Part shown: positions 8,036 through 16,256 of the stretch, one piece after another
How the letters are laid out: each line of letters starts with the position of its first letter
Position numbering within the stretch: the stretch's first letter is position 1
Origin: Zetaproteobacteria bacterium CG_4_9_14_3_um_filter_49_83
GTDB lineage: Bacteria; Pseudomonadota; Zetaproteobacteria; Mariprofundales; Mariprofundaceae
Direction: 5' to 3'
DNA: 64,000 nucleotides
Assembly: GCA_002791545.1 (NCBI GenBank)
Contig: PFXG01000011.1
Location: 1-64,000 of the forward strand
The notes under the pieces: generated by a model
Database searches by the model: none
What the model was told of the DNA's origin: nothing
What the model saw: only the letters and a program-made list of their open reading frames with translations
Position numbers and translations under genes: made by a program

Positions 8036-9381
8036 GATTTCGCAGGTATCTGCTTACGGACAAAATGCACGGCTTGAAAATCACGGGTCCAGCCACCATC
8101 AGCAGTAACGATCACACGAAAACGATATAAACCTTCCGCCAATTGGTCAGAGAATCTCAGCACCACATCCTGCCTTCCGGCACTCTGAAACTGAACATCC
8201 TGTGTTTGCAGAGAGAACAAAGATGGGTCAATTCCTTCAACACGGATATGCATGTGCTCCGCTTGATTAATTTTGTAGGCCAGATTAATTCGATAATCAT
8301 GAATCTGATCTGCCTGATTTGAATCAGATCTGTATACTGAAAACGATGCAGGCTCATAACTGGCGACACCATATACAACCATGATCGCTCCGGCCACTGT
8401 AGCGAAAGTGGCTGCGCGAGCCCGACTAAAAAATGAGCCTAACATCCCCCGATATTTTCCTTGCCACTCGTCACCAAGCTTAAGTGTTAATAGTCCGGGC
8501 CCGTCGAGCTTTTTACTTTTACTATGCAATTCATCACAGGCAACCACACAAGCACCACAGTTCACACAGCTGTCAAACACTTCAGGCTGGCGAGGATCGA
8601 TATCCAGAAAACATGAATCAACGCAGTAATGGCAGCTCTTACAGTGGTCTGAACGTGTCTTATCATATGATATATGCAAAGTGTCACGCGTCTTAAATGA
8701 ATGCTGCCACACACGGTAAATACACATATATTTACAAATAAGATGGCGCATCACACCGATATCCATCAGCATAATAAACACGCACACCATGTAAATCCAA
8801 TGCAGGCCATTAGCCAGAGCAGGATCATACTGGAACGTTATAAATGACCAGATAAGCTCAGGCGGATAAAAATAAAACACCGGAATCAAGGCATAAAACA
8901 TTGATGCCAATAACAAAGAAAAGCCAAGGATGACATAGTTCAACCAGGATTTTCTTCGACTGGCTACCTGCATTTTTATACCGCTGACATCCATCATGTT
9001 GGCCCGGCGACCCAAATACTTCTCCGTCATCATATTGGCCCATTCAGATGCCGTATTCTGCGGGCACATCCAGCCGCAAAAGACTGACCCGACCAGTGAA
9101 TACATCATAATCAACAGGCTGGCGATAAAAATCCAAAAGCCCATGATAATAAAAATATCTGAAAACCAAACCTGATGATCCAACATCAGAATGCCTGATG
9201 AAGGATCTATGCGAAACAAACCACTGGCAGGAATAAGCACCAACAGAACAAGTGTAAAAACTTGCACAGACCGGCGTGCAACATGCAACCATGTTGCACC
9301 GGGAGCATGCGCTTCCCGAATGGGAATTTGTTTTAGCGACTCTTGAGCTGACATCACGTACCCCGTATTTTTACCCTGCAT
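8032..9381 (-). CDS. ccoG: CcoG/FixG/RdxA family cytochrome oxidase accessory protein
   Basis: CcoG proteins are membrane ferredoxin-like proteins needed for cbb3 oxidase maturation and linked to copper reduction. The 449 residues hold N-terminal membrane helices and the FCGWMCPQNT motif near residue 101. Further helices with CKYMC follow, then two ferredoxin clusters (CKSCHYCVDSC and CVNCGACVVAC), and a C-terminal beta domain of the FixG type. This is the full architecture at usual length. Its location in a block of cytochrome genes 8 kb from the ccoN operon, rather than next to ccoNO, is notable. No CcoI copper ATPase is in the window. Confidence 0.88.
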   Translation of the reverse strand: MQGKNTGYVMSAQESLKQIPIREAHAPGATWLHVARRSVQVFTLVLLVLIPASGLFRIDPSSGILMLDHQVWFSDIFIIMGFWIFIASLLIMMYSLVGSVFCGWMCPQNTASEWANMMTEKYLGRRANMMDVSGIKMQVASRRKSWLNYVILGFSLLLASMFYALIPVFYFYPPELIWSFITFQYDPALANGLHWIYMVCVFIMLMDIGVMRHLICKYMCIYRVWQHSFKTRDTLHISYDKTRSDHCKSCHYCVDSCFLDIDPRQPEVFDSCVNCGACVVACDELHSKSKKLDGPGLLTLKLGDEWQGKYRGMLGSFFSRARAATFATVAGAIMVVYGVASYEPASFSVYRSDSNQADQIHDYRINLAYKINQAEHMHIRVEGIDPSLFSLQTQDVQFQSAGRQDVVLRFSDQLAEGLYRFRVIVTADGGWTRDFQAVHFVRKQIPAKS

Positions 9382-9407
9382 CCCTTGCGCCCAAGCGCAA
9401 GATAGAC

Positions 9408-12020
9408 CTAACGCTGCTCAATGGCCAGTGGACTGACATCGTGCAGACGTTGCATCCACAGCTTAATTGCTTGCTGGTCATCTTTATCTCGGCTTTGTTG
9501 TAACATCTGACGAATTGCACCTTCATGACCGGGCTCTATAGCCAATATTTTAACCAATGCCTGTTCATAACTCATACCGTCCGGGATGTTGTTGTGCAAA
9601 GAATCGAACATTCGATCTGCAATTGCAGTACGTGGCCAACGATCCAACGCATTTGCCTTTAATGCTAACCTGGCCCACTCCAGAGCTTGATCTTCCTGAC
9701 CCTTTAGTTCCGCCATCCACAAGCGCACATCGATCGCGCTTCCAGCCCACGCGCGTTGAAACTGAGGTAAGTCCTGTGGCGCAACATGCAGCGCATCACC
9801 AGCCTGAGTCATTGAATCTTTCCACGACAACATCCATTGCCACAATGAATGCATATCCACTGACTGATCATAACGCACCCGTGGCAAAGCATATTCAATC
9901 ACCGGCGACCATTCATCTTGAGTTTTCACTTCCCAGGTATCAGGAATTCCCCCCCAATAACGTCCCAACCATGTCCAGATACCTTCTCCTCCGGTCATAT
10001 CATCCGGATTTCCGGCAAAATCATTCCTGCCAGCCAAAGATTGAATATGTGCGGATAAAGCTGAAGCATTCAGTGAAGTTTTATAGGTTCCAACCATCGC
10101 CAGTCGATAGCCATCGACGAATACACTGGCATCGTCAAACACTTGCGCAAACGTGTGTAATACAACTTGCAAAGACGCGATATCGAACTGATTCAGAGCC
10201 AGCCACTGCACAAAAATACCGCCCTCATGCAAGCGGTTGCGTACGCGCTCAAACTCTTGTCTGGATAATAAATTACCACGACCCACCATATCCGGATGAA
10301 ATAAATCACCCACAATCACATCGTAACGAGCGTTATCTCTACGTAAAAAACGTCTCACATCATCATGAACAACGTCAATTTTTTGCATGACGCCGTTATT
10401 GACCGGATAAAAAGTATCTGAAGCCGCCTGAATTGCCCCCAGTGATAATTCCACCGCGACACAACGCTCAGGCGAAAAAGCCAAAGCACCCGATGCTGTC
10501 ACTCCCGTTCCAAGACCTAAAAACAACACTGACTTCGGATCAGCATGCAGCAATAAAGGTAATCGGGCCTGATTCTTCTGTACAATCACAGCTGTAGGAT
10601 CGCTTGAAGCATCCATACGCTGCAAATCAGATAATAATACCCGCTGACCGTTATCTCTTTCTACGACATGGGTAGTCGCTACAGCATCTTCATAAAGAAA
10701 AATATCACGACCATCATGCAGTGAAGGTAACAATGCGGATACTGCTGGCAGTTGTTTTACTGGCCACATCAACAGCAACAAGCAAGGCAATGCCAGCCAG
10801 AATCTGACATTATTCAACCAACGGAATCCACATATCATTAGCAGCAATGCCGCCACCACTAAAGACATCGCAGCACCAATAAAAGGCACAGCAATCAAGC
10901 CGGCAAATAATACACCCAGTGCGGCGCCCAGACTGTTGGCTCCATACCACCAACCACAGCTCTGCGTACCAGAGGTACCGTCAAAATGTCTTGCCAACAC
11001 AGGTAGCCAGGCTCCAAGAACCAGTGTCACCGGCAATGTACAGAGCAGTATAACAAACCCTTGAGCCAGCATCGCCTGAGCCAGTGAATCAAATGTAGCT
11101 CGATTTGCCCACTGGCTAATGGATGGCAGAAGATATTGCCCGGCAACTGCCAATACGGCAGCCAAAACAGGTAGTATATTAAGCCACCACGAAGCCTTTA
11201 GCCATTTAGCAGCAATACTCCCAAAACCAACGCCCACCAGATAAACCAACAGTAGTACAGCCAAAACATATTCTGTACGCAGCAGCACCATGCCATAGAT
11301 CCGTGTCCATAAAATTTCCAACATCAGAGCAGCAGCACCAATGCCAGCATAAGCCAACAAGTCGATAAACGGTGGGCGCTGGACAGTTGATTGTGTTGAA
11401 ACTTCACCTTCTGCTGGTAAAGCCCGGGCTACCAGCAATGCCAATATCGCCATCAGCGTTGCAAATGCAGCGACACACCAAACCGAATCGTTTAAACCAA
11501 AACCCGGTAGCAAAAATAACGGGGCGATACCACCCATTGCACCACCCAAGGCATTAACGCCGTACATATCACTCACACCCAGACCACAAGCACGAGCTGC
11601 TCGCAGAGCTAAAGGAAAAGCAAAGCCCATTGCCAAAGCCGCAGGAAATAAAATCAGTATCGATGCAACACCCTGAAAACTCTGCCATTGGGCAAGTGTC
11701 AGTGTTGTGCCCGTTTCGGTTAGCCAACCATCAATAGCAGGCATACATATCGGTAACATTAGCGCATAAGCAGCAATGCCGAACTCTAATATCGCGACTG
11801 TTTGTAAGCTTCGCCTTGGAGACCAGCCTGTGCAGCAGCGTGATGCAAGAAGGCTTCCTGCCCCCAATCCCGCCATGAACGCAGCAACGGTAAACACGAC
11901 ACCAAAAATTCCAACGCCAAACAGTAAGCTTAGCATTCGCGTCCAGAGAATCTCATAAGCCAGCGCACTGGCTCCCATTCCGCCATAAGCGATAAGTAAT
12001 AGTGACTTTAAACAAGTCAT
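9408..12020 (-). CDS. Membrane-fused spermidine-synthase-like protein
   Basis: The 870-residue product has about twelve or more membrane helices in the first ~430 residues. A SpeE-type methyltransferase-fold domain follows (VLFLGLGTGVTASG near residue 500, VVHDDVRRFL near 555, VIVGDLFHP near 571), then a C-terminal ~200-residue helical region. Fused MFS/spermidine-synthase-like proteins are widespread, but few have proven aminopropyltransferase activity. It sits inside a block of cytochrome and oxidase-assembly genes, 26 bp upstream of ccoG, so a role tied to respiration is possible. The substrate cannot be read from the sequence. Confidence 0.75.
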   Translation of the reverse strand: MTCLKSLLLIAYGGMGASALAYEILWTRMLSLLFGVGIFGVVFTVAAFMAGLGAGSLLASRCCTGWSPRRSLQTVAILEFGIAAYALMLPICMPAIDGWLTETGTTLTLAQWQSFQGVASILILFPAALAMGFAFPLALRAARACGLGVSDMYGVNALGGAMGGIAPLFLLPGFGLNDSVWCVAAFATLMAILALLVARALPAEGEVSTQSTVQRPPFIDLLAYAGIGAAALMLEILWTRIYGMVLLRTEYVLAVLLLVYLVGVGFGSIAAKWLKASWWLNILPVLAAVLAVAGQYLLPSISQWANRATFDSLAQAMLAQGFVILLCTLPVTLVLGAWLPVLARHFDGTSGTQSCGWWYGANSLGAALGVLFAGLIAVPFIGAAMSLVVAALLLMICGFRWLNNVRFWLALPCLLLLMWPVKQLPAVSALLPSLHDGRDIFLYEDAVATTHVVERDNGQRVLLSDLQRMDASSDPTAVIVQKNQARLPLLLHADPKSVLFLGLGTGVTASGALAFSPERCVAVELSLGAIQAASDTFYPVNNGVMQKIDVVHDDVRRFLRRDNARYDVIVGDLFHPDMVGRGNLLSRQEFERVRNRLHEGGIFVQWLALNQFDIASLQVVLHTFAQVFDDASVFVDGYRLAMVGTYKTSLNASALSAHIQSLAGRNDFAGNPDDMTGGEGIWTWLGRYWGGIPDTWEVKTQDEWSPVIEYALPRVRYDQSVDMHSLWQWMLSWKDSMTQAGDALHVAPQDLPQFQRAWAGSAIDVRLWMAELKGQEDQALEWARLALKANALDRWPRTAIADRMFDSLHNNIPDGMSYEQALVKILAIEPGHEGAIRQMLQQSRDKDDQQAIKLWMQRLHDVSPLAIEQR

Positions 12021-12081
12021 AGAACTTTTATTTCATCGAATGAAAGGTTAAATGAAGCCGCAAAACGTCTGGCTATCACAT

Positions 12082-12489
12082 TCAGTAGGGCCAAAACCAG
12101 GCAATGGATGTAGCGGCATGAACTGTCGCCAGCGTCAAAGTTAAACCAGCCAGTATGATATGAGCGACAAACACATCTTTTTCAAATGCCACCATAGCAA
12201 TACCCATGGTGGCGGTTAAAAATAACAAGACCAGCAGCGCAACGCCCATCATAAATAATATCTCATGTTTACGCTGAAGTTCAATTTTCCTTTCCGGACT
12301 TTCTTCCTGTTCACCAGAAAACTGCTGCATCACGGCTTCAGATGAAAGTTCCCTCGATGGATCCGATTGTTGATTTGAATTTTCAATTGTTGCCTGAGCC
12401 ATCACAGGCAGTAAAATCAGCAGACCCAATAAAAAAACAGTTCGCTTAATCGTGTTCAGCAACATCTTTTCTCTCAACCTCTTGGACAT
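12082..12489 (-). CDS. Small membrane protein with signal peptide and two TMs, unknown
   Basis: A signal peptide (residues ~10-32, ending VMAQA) is followed by a polar stretch rich in Gln, Glu and Ser. Two C-terminal helices come next, the last containing TLATVHAATSIAWF. I recognise no family. The gene overlaps the end of the preceding gene; a start at the second methionine (12465) would reduce the overlap and place the signal peptide at the N-terminus. It is followed after 61 bp by the spermidine-synthase-like gene. Confidence 0.55.
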   Translation of the reverse strand: MSKRLREKMLLNTIKRTVFLLGLLILLPVMAQATIENSNQQSDPSRELSSEAVMQQFSGEQEESPERKIELQRKHEILFMMGVALLVLLFLTATMGIAMVAFEKDVFVAHIILAGLTLTLATVHAATSIAWFWPY

Positions 12490-12685
12490 CTTTCTTCATC
12501 GCATTACGAACATACAAAATAGCGGATAAAATCATGGGCGCAAAAACCAGAAAGAATAAAAAGATAAAAATCAACCAAGGGGTTTCTATTGTTACATGCA
12601 GGTAGCGATAGCTATCTACAGCCCATGCAGCCTCAGCAGGCAATAACACTGCAAGCATGCATATTATTCTGATAAAGATGTTCAC
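12446..12685 (-). CDS. Small membrane protein, unknown
   Basis: This 79-residue protein has a cleavable-looking leader (ending EAAWA near residue 22), one strong helix (residues ~37-60) and a charged cytosolic tail (KKDVQEVERKDVAEHD). It overlaps its upstream neighbour by 4 bp, so translation is coupled. No family recognised; probably a small subunit or assembly factor of the same complex. Confidence 0.6.
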   Translation of the reverse strand: MNIFIRIICMLAVLLPAEAAWAVDSYRYLHVTIETPWLIFIFLFFLVFAPMILSAILYVRNAMKKDVQEVERKDVAEHD

Positions 12686-13725
12686 GGTTGACTCTCCTCT
12701 TGCTCAATATTCATCGCGCAACGAAACCCAAAAAAATCGGACGCATAGTTCGGCATTGAAAAATTACGATGATAGGCAGTGGTAGAGAAAGGGTCACTCT
12801 TCCAGGAACCACCCCGCATCACAAAATAGATCACACGTTCCTTTTCTTCTGAGCCACGGTGATAGGTTGGATCCAACTCTTTGGCCTGAAACACTTCCTT
12901 GCTGGCAGTAGTCCCCGGATAAGGAGAGAATTCGTCAGCAATCCACTCCTGAACATTTCCAGACATATCCATCACACCATAGGGACTCGCTCCTTGCGGA
13001 TAAGCATTTACATCTGTGATGTGACCGACTTTATAATATGTATTGAGATTTTCAGGGTGCATGGCTGAGCCCCAGGGCCAACGCCTGGCATCCGTACCAC
13101 GCGCAGCCTTTTCCCATTCAGCCTCAGTCGGCAAACGTTTACCAACCCAGGCACAATAATCACGGGCATTATACCATGATACCATAGTGACAGGTTGCAG
13201 TAGTATTCCGTTTGGAATGCGTCCTTCTGTCCAGTTCAATGGAATACGGTATCTGTTCTCAGCAATAAAACGGGCGTATGCAGCCTGCGTCACTGGATAC
13301 TTATCAATTTTAAATGCTTTGACTTGTACCAGATGTGCCGGTTTATTGGGATCATTTGAACGGTTGTCGTCTGTTCCCATGGTGAAGATGCCAGCAGGTA
13401 TAGTAACCATGGATGTGAAATCAAGCCACTGCTCAGCCGTGAGCAATGCCTGAGCTTCCTCAGGCGAATAAGTCTGCGTTCCAGCACTTTGATTTTCATT
13501 ATATTCGTGAAGATACAACTCTTCACCTGCGGCTCTGATTCTGGAGCCCATATCATTCACATCGTAACTGGCTTTACTCTGCATTTCATTCATACGCAAA
13601 GCGCCAAGCTTAAGCACATGTAGCGAGCCACCTACCATGGCTAACGTAATACAGACGACTAATGTCGCCATCATCCATCTTTTCCTTCTCTGCTTCTGTG
13701 CTGGAGAAATTTTCAGCTGTTTCAT
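12682..13725 (-). CDS. FGE/SUMF1-fold (NirV-like) membrane-anchored protein lacking catalytic cysteines
   Basis: An N-terminal helix (residues ~18-40) anchors a periplasmic formylglycine-generating-enzyme domain (from MVTIPAGIFTMGTD near residue 105 to FGFRCA near 338). Family landmarks are clear: KYPVTQAAYARF, WYNARDYCAWVGKRLPTEAEWEKAARG, GNVQEWIADEF and MRGGSW. The copper-binding cysteine pair of true FGE, expected just after RGGSW, is absent (here SWKSDPFSTTAYHRN), so formylglycine formation is unlikely. Proteins of this fold called NirV occur beside nitrite reductase nirK in other bacteria. Here it is embedded in a cytochrome block with 4-bp overlaps on both sides. Confidence 0.8.
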   Translation of the reverse strand: MKQLKISPAQKQRRKRWMMATLVVCITLAMVGGSLHVLKLGALRMNEMQSKASYDVNDMGSRIRAAGEELYLHEYNENQSAGTQTYSPEEAQALLTAEQWLDFTSMVTIPAGIFTMGTDDNRSNDPNKPAHLVQVKAFKIDKYPVTQAAYARFIAENRYRIPLNWTEGRIPNGILLQPVTMVSWYNARDYCAWVGKRLPTEAEWEKAARGTDARRWPWGSAMHPENLNTYYKVGHITDVNAYPQGASPYGVMDMSGNVQEWIADEFSPYPGTTASKEVFQAKELDPTYHRGSEEKERVIYFVMRGGSWKSDPFSTTAYHRNFSMPNYASDFFGFRCAMNIEQEESQP

Positions 13726-14225
13726 GAATTTTTGTTGGTTGTATCTTCTTCCTCAAGTGGCAAAGGCTCAGAGTCGGCGGGCATAAAACCTGGTGAATCC
13801 CAGCTAAAGCGTTTTCGAATGATCAACTCGCCAAGGAACCCGCCGATCGCACAAAATTCCATCTGTAATATAACGAAAACAACCCATAGCCCCCAAGGGA
13901 TGAGATGTGTACCATCTGGGACGCTATAAGTATGTTGATAGACATATAACATCGTTAATGCTGGCGGAAAATGTGCCAGATATTTACCGCCAAAACCGTA
14001 TATAGCACCAACAACAATGCCTGCAACTACAGGTACAATCGTCATTGCAATAATCCAGGCGGCATTGAAGGCTGAAATCCCGGAGAACCATTCAATATGA
14101 ACATCCAATCCAAGCATCATTGACTGATAAACCAGAACACCTGCAACAAAAGCAACTATTCCGCGTACCCAATAGGGAGCCCATGAATTAGAGCGAATAC
14201 CGACATTTGGTCGTTGTACAGACAT
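13722..14225 (-). CDS. Multi-TM membrane protein, unknown
   Basis: The 167-residue protein has four likely helices (residues ~20-38, 50-80, 84-96 and 110-135) and an acidic C-terminal tail. A glycine-rich helix (VVAGIVVGAIYGFGGKYL) is the most distinctive part. No family recognised. It overlaps the FGE-like gene by 4 bp and lies 1 bp from the cytochrome c gene upstream, so it is clearly part of the same operon. Confidence 0.6.
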   Translation of the reverse strand: MSVQRPNVGIRSNSWAPYWVRGIVAFVAGVLVYQSMMLGLDVHIEWFSGISAFNAAWIIAMTIVPVVAGIVVGAIYGFGGKYLAHFPPALTMLYVYQHTYSVPDGTHLIPWGLWVVFVILQMEFCAIGGFLGELIIRKRFSWDSPGFMPADSEPLPLEEEDTTNKNS

Positions 14226-14226
14226 G

Positions 14227-14721
14227 TTAACTACCTTTTAATTTTTTCTCTTCGGCCTTTCGCGCTTCTTCCAAATACCATGCGCGAACTTTCAAACTGG
14301 AAAAATATTTAGCTAAAATATCACGCTCAGTAACGGATAAGTTTGAATATGAAGGCATCTTATACTTTTCTTTAAGTCGAGTAGGCAGCATTTCTTGTGG
14401 ATTAACAGCAGAAAAGTATGCAAAAAGCCACTCTTCACTTCGCCAGGACCCGATTCCGTCCAAACTAGGTGCTGGAACAGTTTCATAAATGCTTTTAACG
14501 CCCCAAATCGTATGACAACTACGGCATTGAAGACTTTTATACAGTTCGGCACCGGATCGCTCCAGGGCCGCGTTAGCCGTAGAATAAAAAGGTAAACCTT
14601 TCTCTGATGTATCTACAGGAGCAGGATTTATGATCGATTGAACAATGGCTGCGATAAAAGTCATAGCCAACAGGATGATAACCGTATTAATTACGGTCAT
14701 CCAATTCATGTGTTTCAGCAT
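14227..14721 (-). CDS. Membrane-anchored monoheme cytochrome c
   Basis: One N-terminal helix (residues ~10-30) is followed by a periplasmic domain with a single CRSCH heme motif near residue 66 and a likely axial methionine in KYKMPSYSNL near residue 121. The design, an N-terminal anchor plus one c-type heme, is that of CcoO-like subunits. The DGIGSWRSEEWLFAYF segment recurs as DGIGSRRTQEWLNAFL in the cytochrome at 21078-21698, so these two are related. It lies between the CcoS-like gene (3 bp away) and an unknown membrane protein. Confidence 0.85.
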   Translation of the reverse strand: MLKHMNWMTVINTVIILLAMTFIAAIVQSIINPAPVDTSEKGLPFYSTANAALERSGAELYKSLQCRSCHTIWGVKSIYETVPAPSLDGIGSWRSEEWLFAYFSAVNPQEMLPTRLKEKYKMPSYSNLSVTERDILAKYFSSLKVRAWYLEEARKAEEKKLKGS

Positions 14722-14724
14722 GTG

Positions 14725-15003
14725 TTAATTCTGTTCTCTTGCAGCAGCTTCCCGTTCAGCCAGCACTTCCTTGCGACGCAACTCCTGACTGGCATTTACC
14801 TGCTGTGATTTTGCGAATTCTTCAGGAGACATTTTGTCACGGTCACCTTCATCAAAAACCAGATACTTGATATCCTCGTCAAATTGTTCATTTTGTGATG
14901 CCCATCGAATGCCAAACACCACCCCGACAAGAATAGCAGCACCACTGATCAACCAGATGTAAAGGGTCCAACCGTCTTGCAATTCAAACATATCAGCCTC
15001 CAT
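14725..15003 (-). CDS. CcoS-like small membrane protein
   Basis: The 92-residue product has one helix (residues ~12-32) followed directly by IRWASQNEQFDEDIKYLVFDEGD. That matches the helix-plus-W(A)xxxxQF/YDD pattern of CcoS, a protein needed for cofactor insertion into cbb3 oxidase. The C-terminus is longer than usual and ends in a charged coiled-coil-like segment rich in Arg, Glu and Ala. It is the second gene of the block, 22 bp after its neighbour's stop. Confidence 0.6.
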   Translation of the reverse strand: MEADMFELQDGWTLYIWLISGAAILVGVVFGIRWASQNEQFDEDIKYLVFDEGDRDKMSPEEFAKSQQVNASQELRRKEVLAEREAAAREQN

Positions 15004-15025
15004 TTAAAGTACGTGAATAGTCTAT

Positions 15026-15340
15026 CTAGAACAGGAATCCGTCAAGCAGTTGCACGGCTGCAAAGATAGAGGCAGCAATCACTCCCAGCACAATGAGAGC
15101 AAACAGAGCCTTTTCACCGGTTTTAATCTCATTACCCTTCTCTGACTTGTAGAAGGCGATGATGATTCCCATAAATACAGCAATAGCTATCATCATAAAG
15201 ATAAAGATTGCTACGCTGTAGCTATGGCTACGCATACTTTCTATGCCCAGGTCATAGGCCTGCTGCGATTCGTTGGCCCAAGCACTCACACTCAACACAT
15301 GTGTAGCAACAAACAACAAGACTGCGTTTACATATTTCAC
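15026..15340 (-). CDS. Small membrane protein, first gene of the 13-gene block
   Basis: A signal peptide (ending SAWA near residue 22) is followed by two helices (about 40-63 and 77-100) joined by a Lys/Glu-rich loop. I recognise no family. The terminator at 15403-15422 lies just upstream on this strand, so transcription of the block from here to 6521 probably begins in the ~60-bp interval before this gene. Confidence 0.6.
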   Translation of the reverse strand: MKYVNAVLLFVATHVLSVSAWANESQQAYDLGIESMRSHSYSVAIFIFMMIAIAVFMGIIIAFYKSEKGNEIKTGEKALFALIVLGVIAASIFAAVQLLDGFLF

Positions 15341-15402
15341 AATATACCACCTCGTATTGAATAGCGACAGCTTATGGCCAATTCACTTAAACACAATAAA
15401 AA

Positions 15403-15422
15403 AGCCACCCTATTGGGTGGCT
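15403..15422 (-). terminator. Bidirectional rho-independent terminator at the end of the cbb3 operon
   Basis: The stem AGCCACCC/GGGTGGCT (15403-15410 with 15415-15422) has a 4-nt TATT loop. It is flanked by an A run on the left and a T run on the right, so it can act on either strand. On the minus strand it lies 24 bp past the end of the last small gene of the cbb3 operon and separates that operon from the next block. Confidence 0.9.
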
Positions 15423-15445
15423 TTTTCACTTTATCATTTCAGCAA

Positions 15446-15580
15446 TCAAAAAACATTTTTACGTGGATCAGGTGATCCTTTTTTATGATTATCCACAAAA
15501 AAGCTGTAGACAATCGGAACTAGCAAAGCAATCGAACACACCAGAATTCCGGCAATTAATGGGCTATCTAAATCAATCAT
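15446..15580 (-). CDS. 44-residue CcoQ-like small membrane protein
   Basis: The frame begins MIDLDSPLIAGILVC and ends RKNVF, with one helix over residues ~8-28 and a basic tail. An AAGGAG ribosome site sits about 7 nt before the ATG. It is the last gene of the cbb3 operon, right before the terminator. Size, topology and position match CcoQ, the small stabilising subunit of cbb3 oxidase, but the sequence is too short to assign with certainty. Confidence 0.75.
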   Translation of the reverse strand: MIDLDSPLIAGILVCSIALLVPIVYSFFVDNHKKGSPDPRKNVF

Positions 15581-15591
15581 TATCGTTCTCC

Positions 15592-16245
15592 TTAGTGTGC
15601 AATTGTGTGATCAGGGCGCCAGCTGAAGTGTGGCAAACGCTTAACAGCAACAATCACAGCCAAACAAAATCCAATAAAGTACCAGAATGCAATCAAATAC
15701 CCTTTATCCCACCATGGCTGCTTTGCAAGCACAGTTCCATCAGCTTGAATATTAAAGAAGTTTGATATAACCACATCAGGACCTACAACGATGTACTCTT
15801 CAAGATCTGCACCAGCTTTTTGCAATTCAATGATCTGAGGTGCAATGACACGCAAATGATCCAGATCTATCGGATGCTGCTCACGTTGAAACGTATATTT
15901 CGAATCAAACTGTGTAAGCGAATCGGTGATCAGCGCCATAGCTTTTGTGTTTGCTTCGTGATGAGAAATTGTACGATCATTCATCACTTCCTGAACCATG
16001 GTACTATTCATCAAAGATACATAATCCAGATAAATCGCAGCAGTAGGACGCTGGCCATACAGTGGAAATGTAATCGCAATCGCTGTTGCAAAAGTAAGCA
16101 GAAGCAGACCAATCACCGGGCGTGGTAATGGGTTATTGTTTTCCGCAATACCACCCAAACTCTCATGTTCCCATACATGCTTAGCTTCTTTGTTTTGATC
16201 CTCTGTCGTCAATGAAAACAGCGGATTATTAAATGTCCATCCCAT
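15592..16245 (-). CDS. Heme-less CcoP-like two-TM subunit
   Basis: The 217-residue protein begins with a cytosolic segment containing HESLGGIAENNNPLPRP, which recalls the N-terminal 'E-x-NNPLPR' entry to the first helix of CcoP. A helix follows (residues ~44-62), then the motif TFPLYGQRPTA, a periplasmic domain of about 110 residues without any CxxCH, and a second helix (~185-205). In normal cbb3 oxidases CcoP is a diheme cytochrome; here the hemes are missing. It stands in the ccoP position directly after ccoO. It is probably a structural subunit, with a related 150-residue protein at 7583-8035. Confidence 0.7.
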   Translation of the reverse strand: MGWTFNNPLFSLTTEDQNKEAKHVWEHESLGGIAENNNPLPRPVIGLLLLTFATAIAITFPLYGQRPTAAIYLDYVSLMNSTMVQEVMNDRTISHHEANTKAMALITDSLTQFDSKYTFQREQHPIDLDHLRVIAPQIIELQKAGADLEEYIVVGPDVVISNFFNIQADGTVLAKQPWWDKGYLIAFWYFIGFCLAVIVAVKRLPHFSWRPDHTIAH

Positions 16246-16256
16246 TATTTACCCCC

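Noticed and set aside
9557-10390. A 277-codon plus-strand frame opposite the spermidine-synthase-like gene
   Set aside because: It is antisense to a well-supported 870-codon gene, lacks a ribosome site and its protein is rich in odd Pro/His/Arg runs, as is typical of shadow frames.
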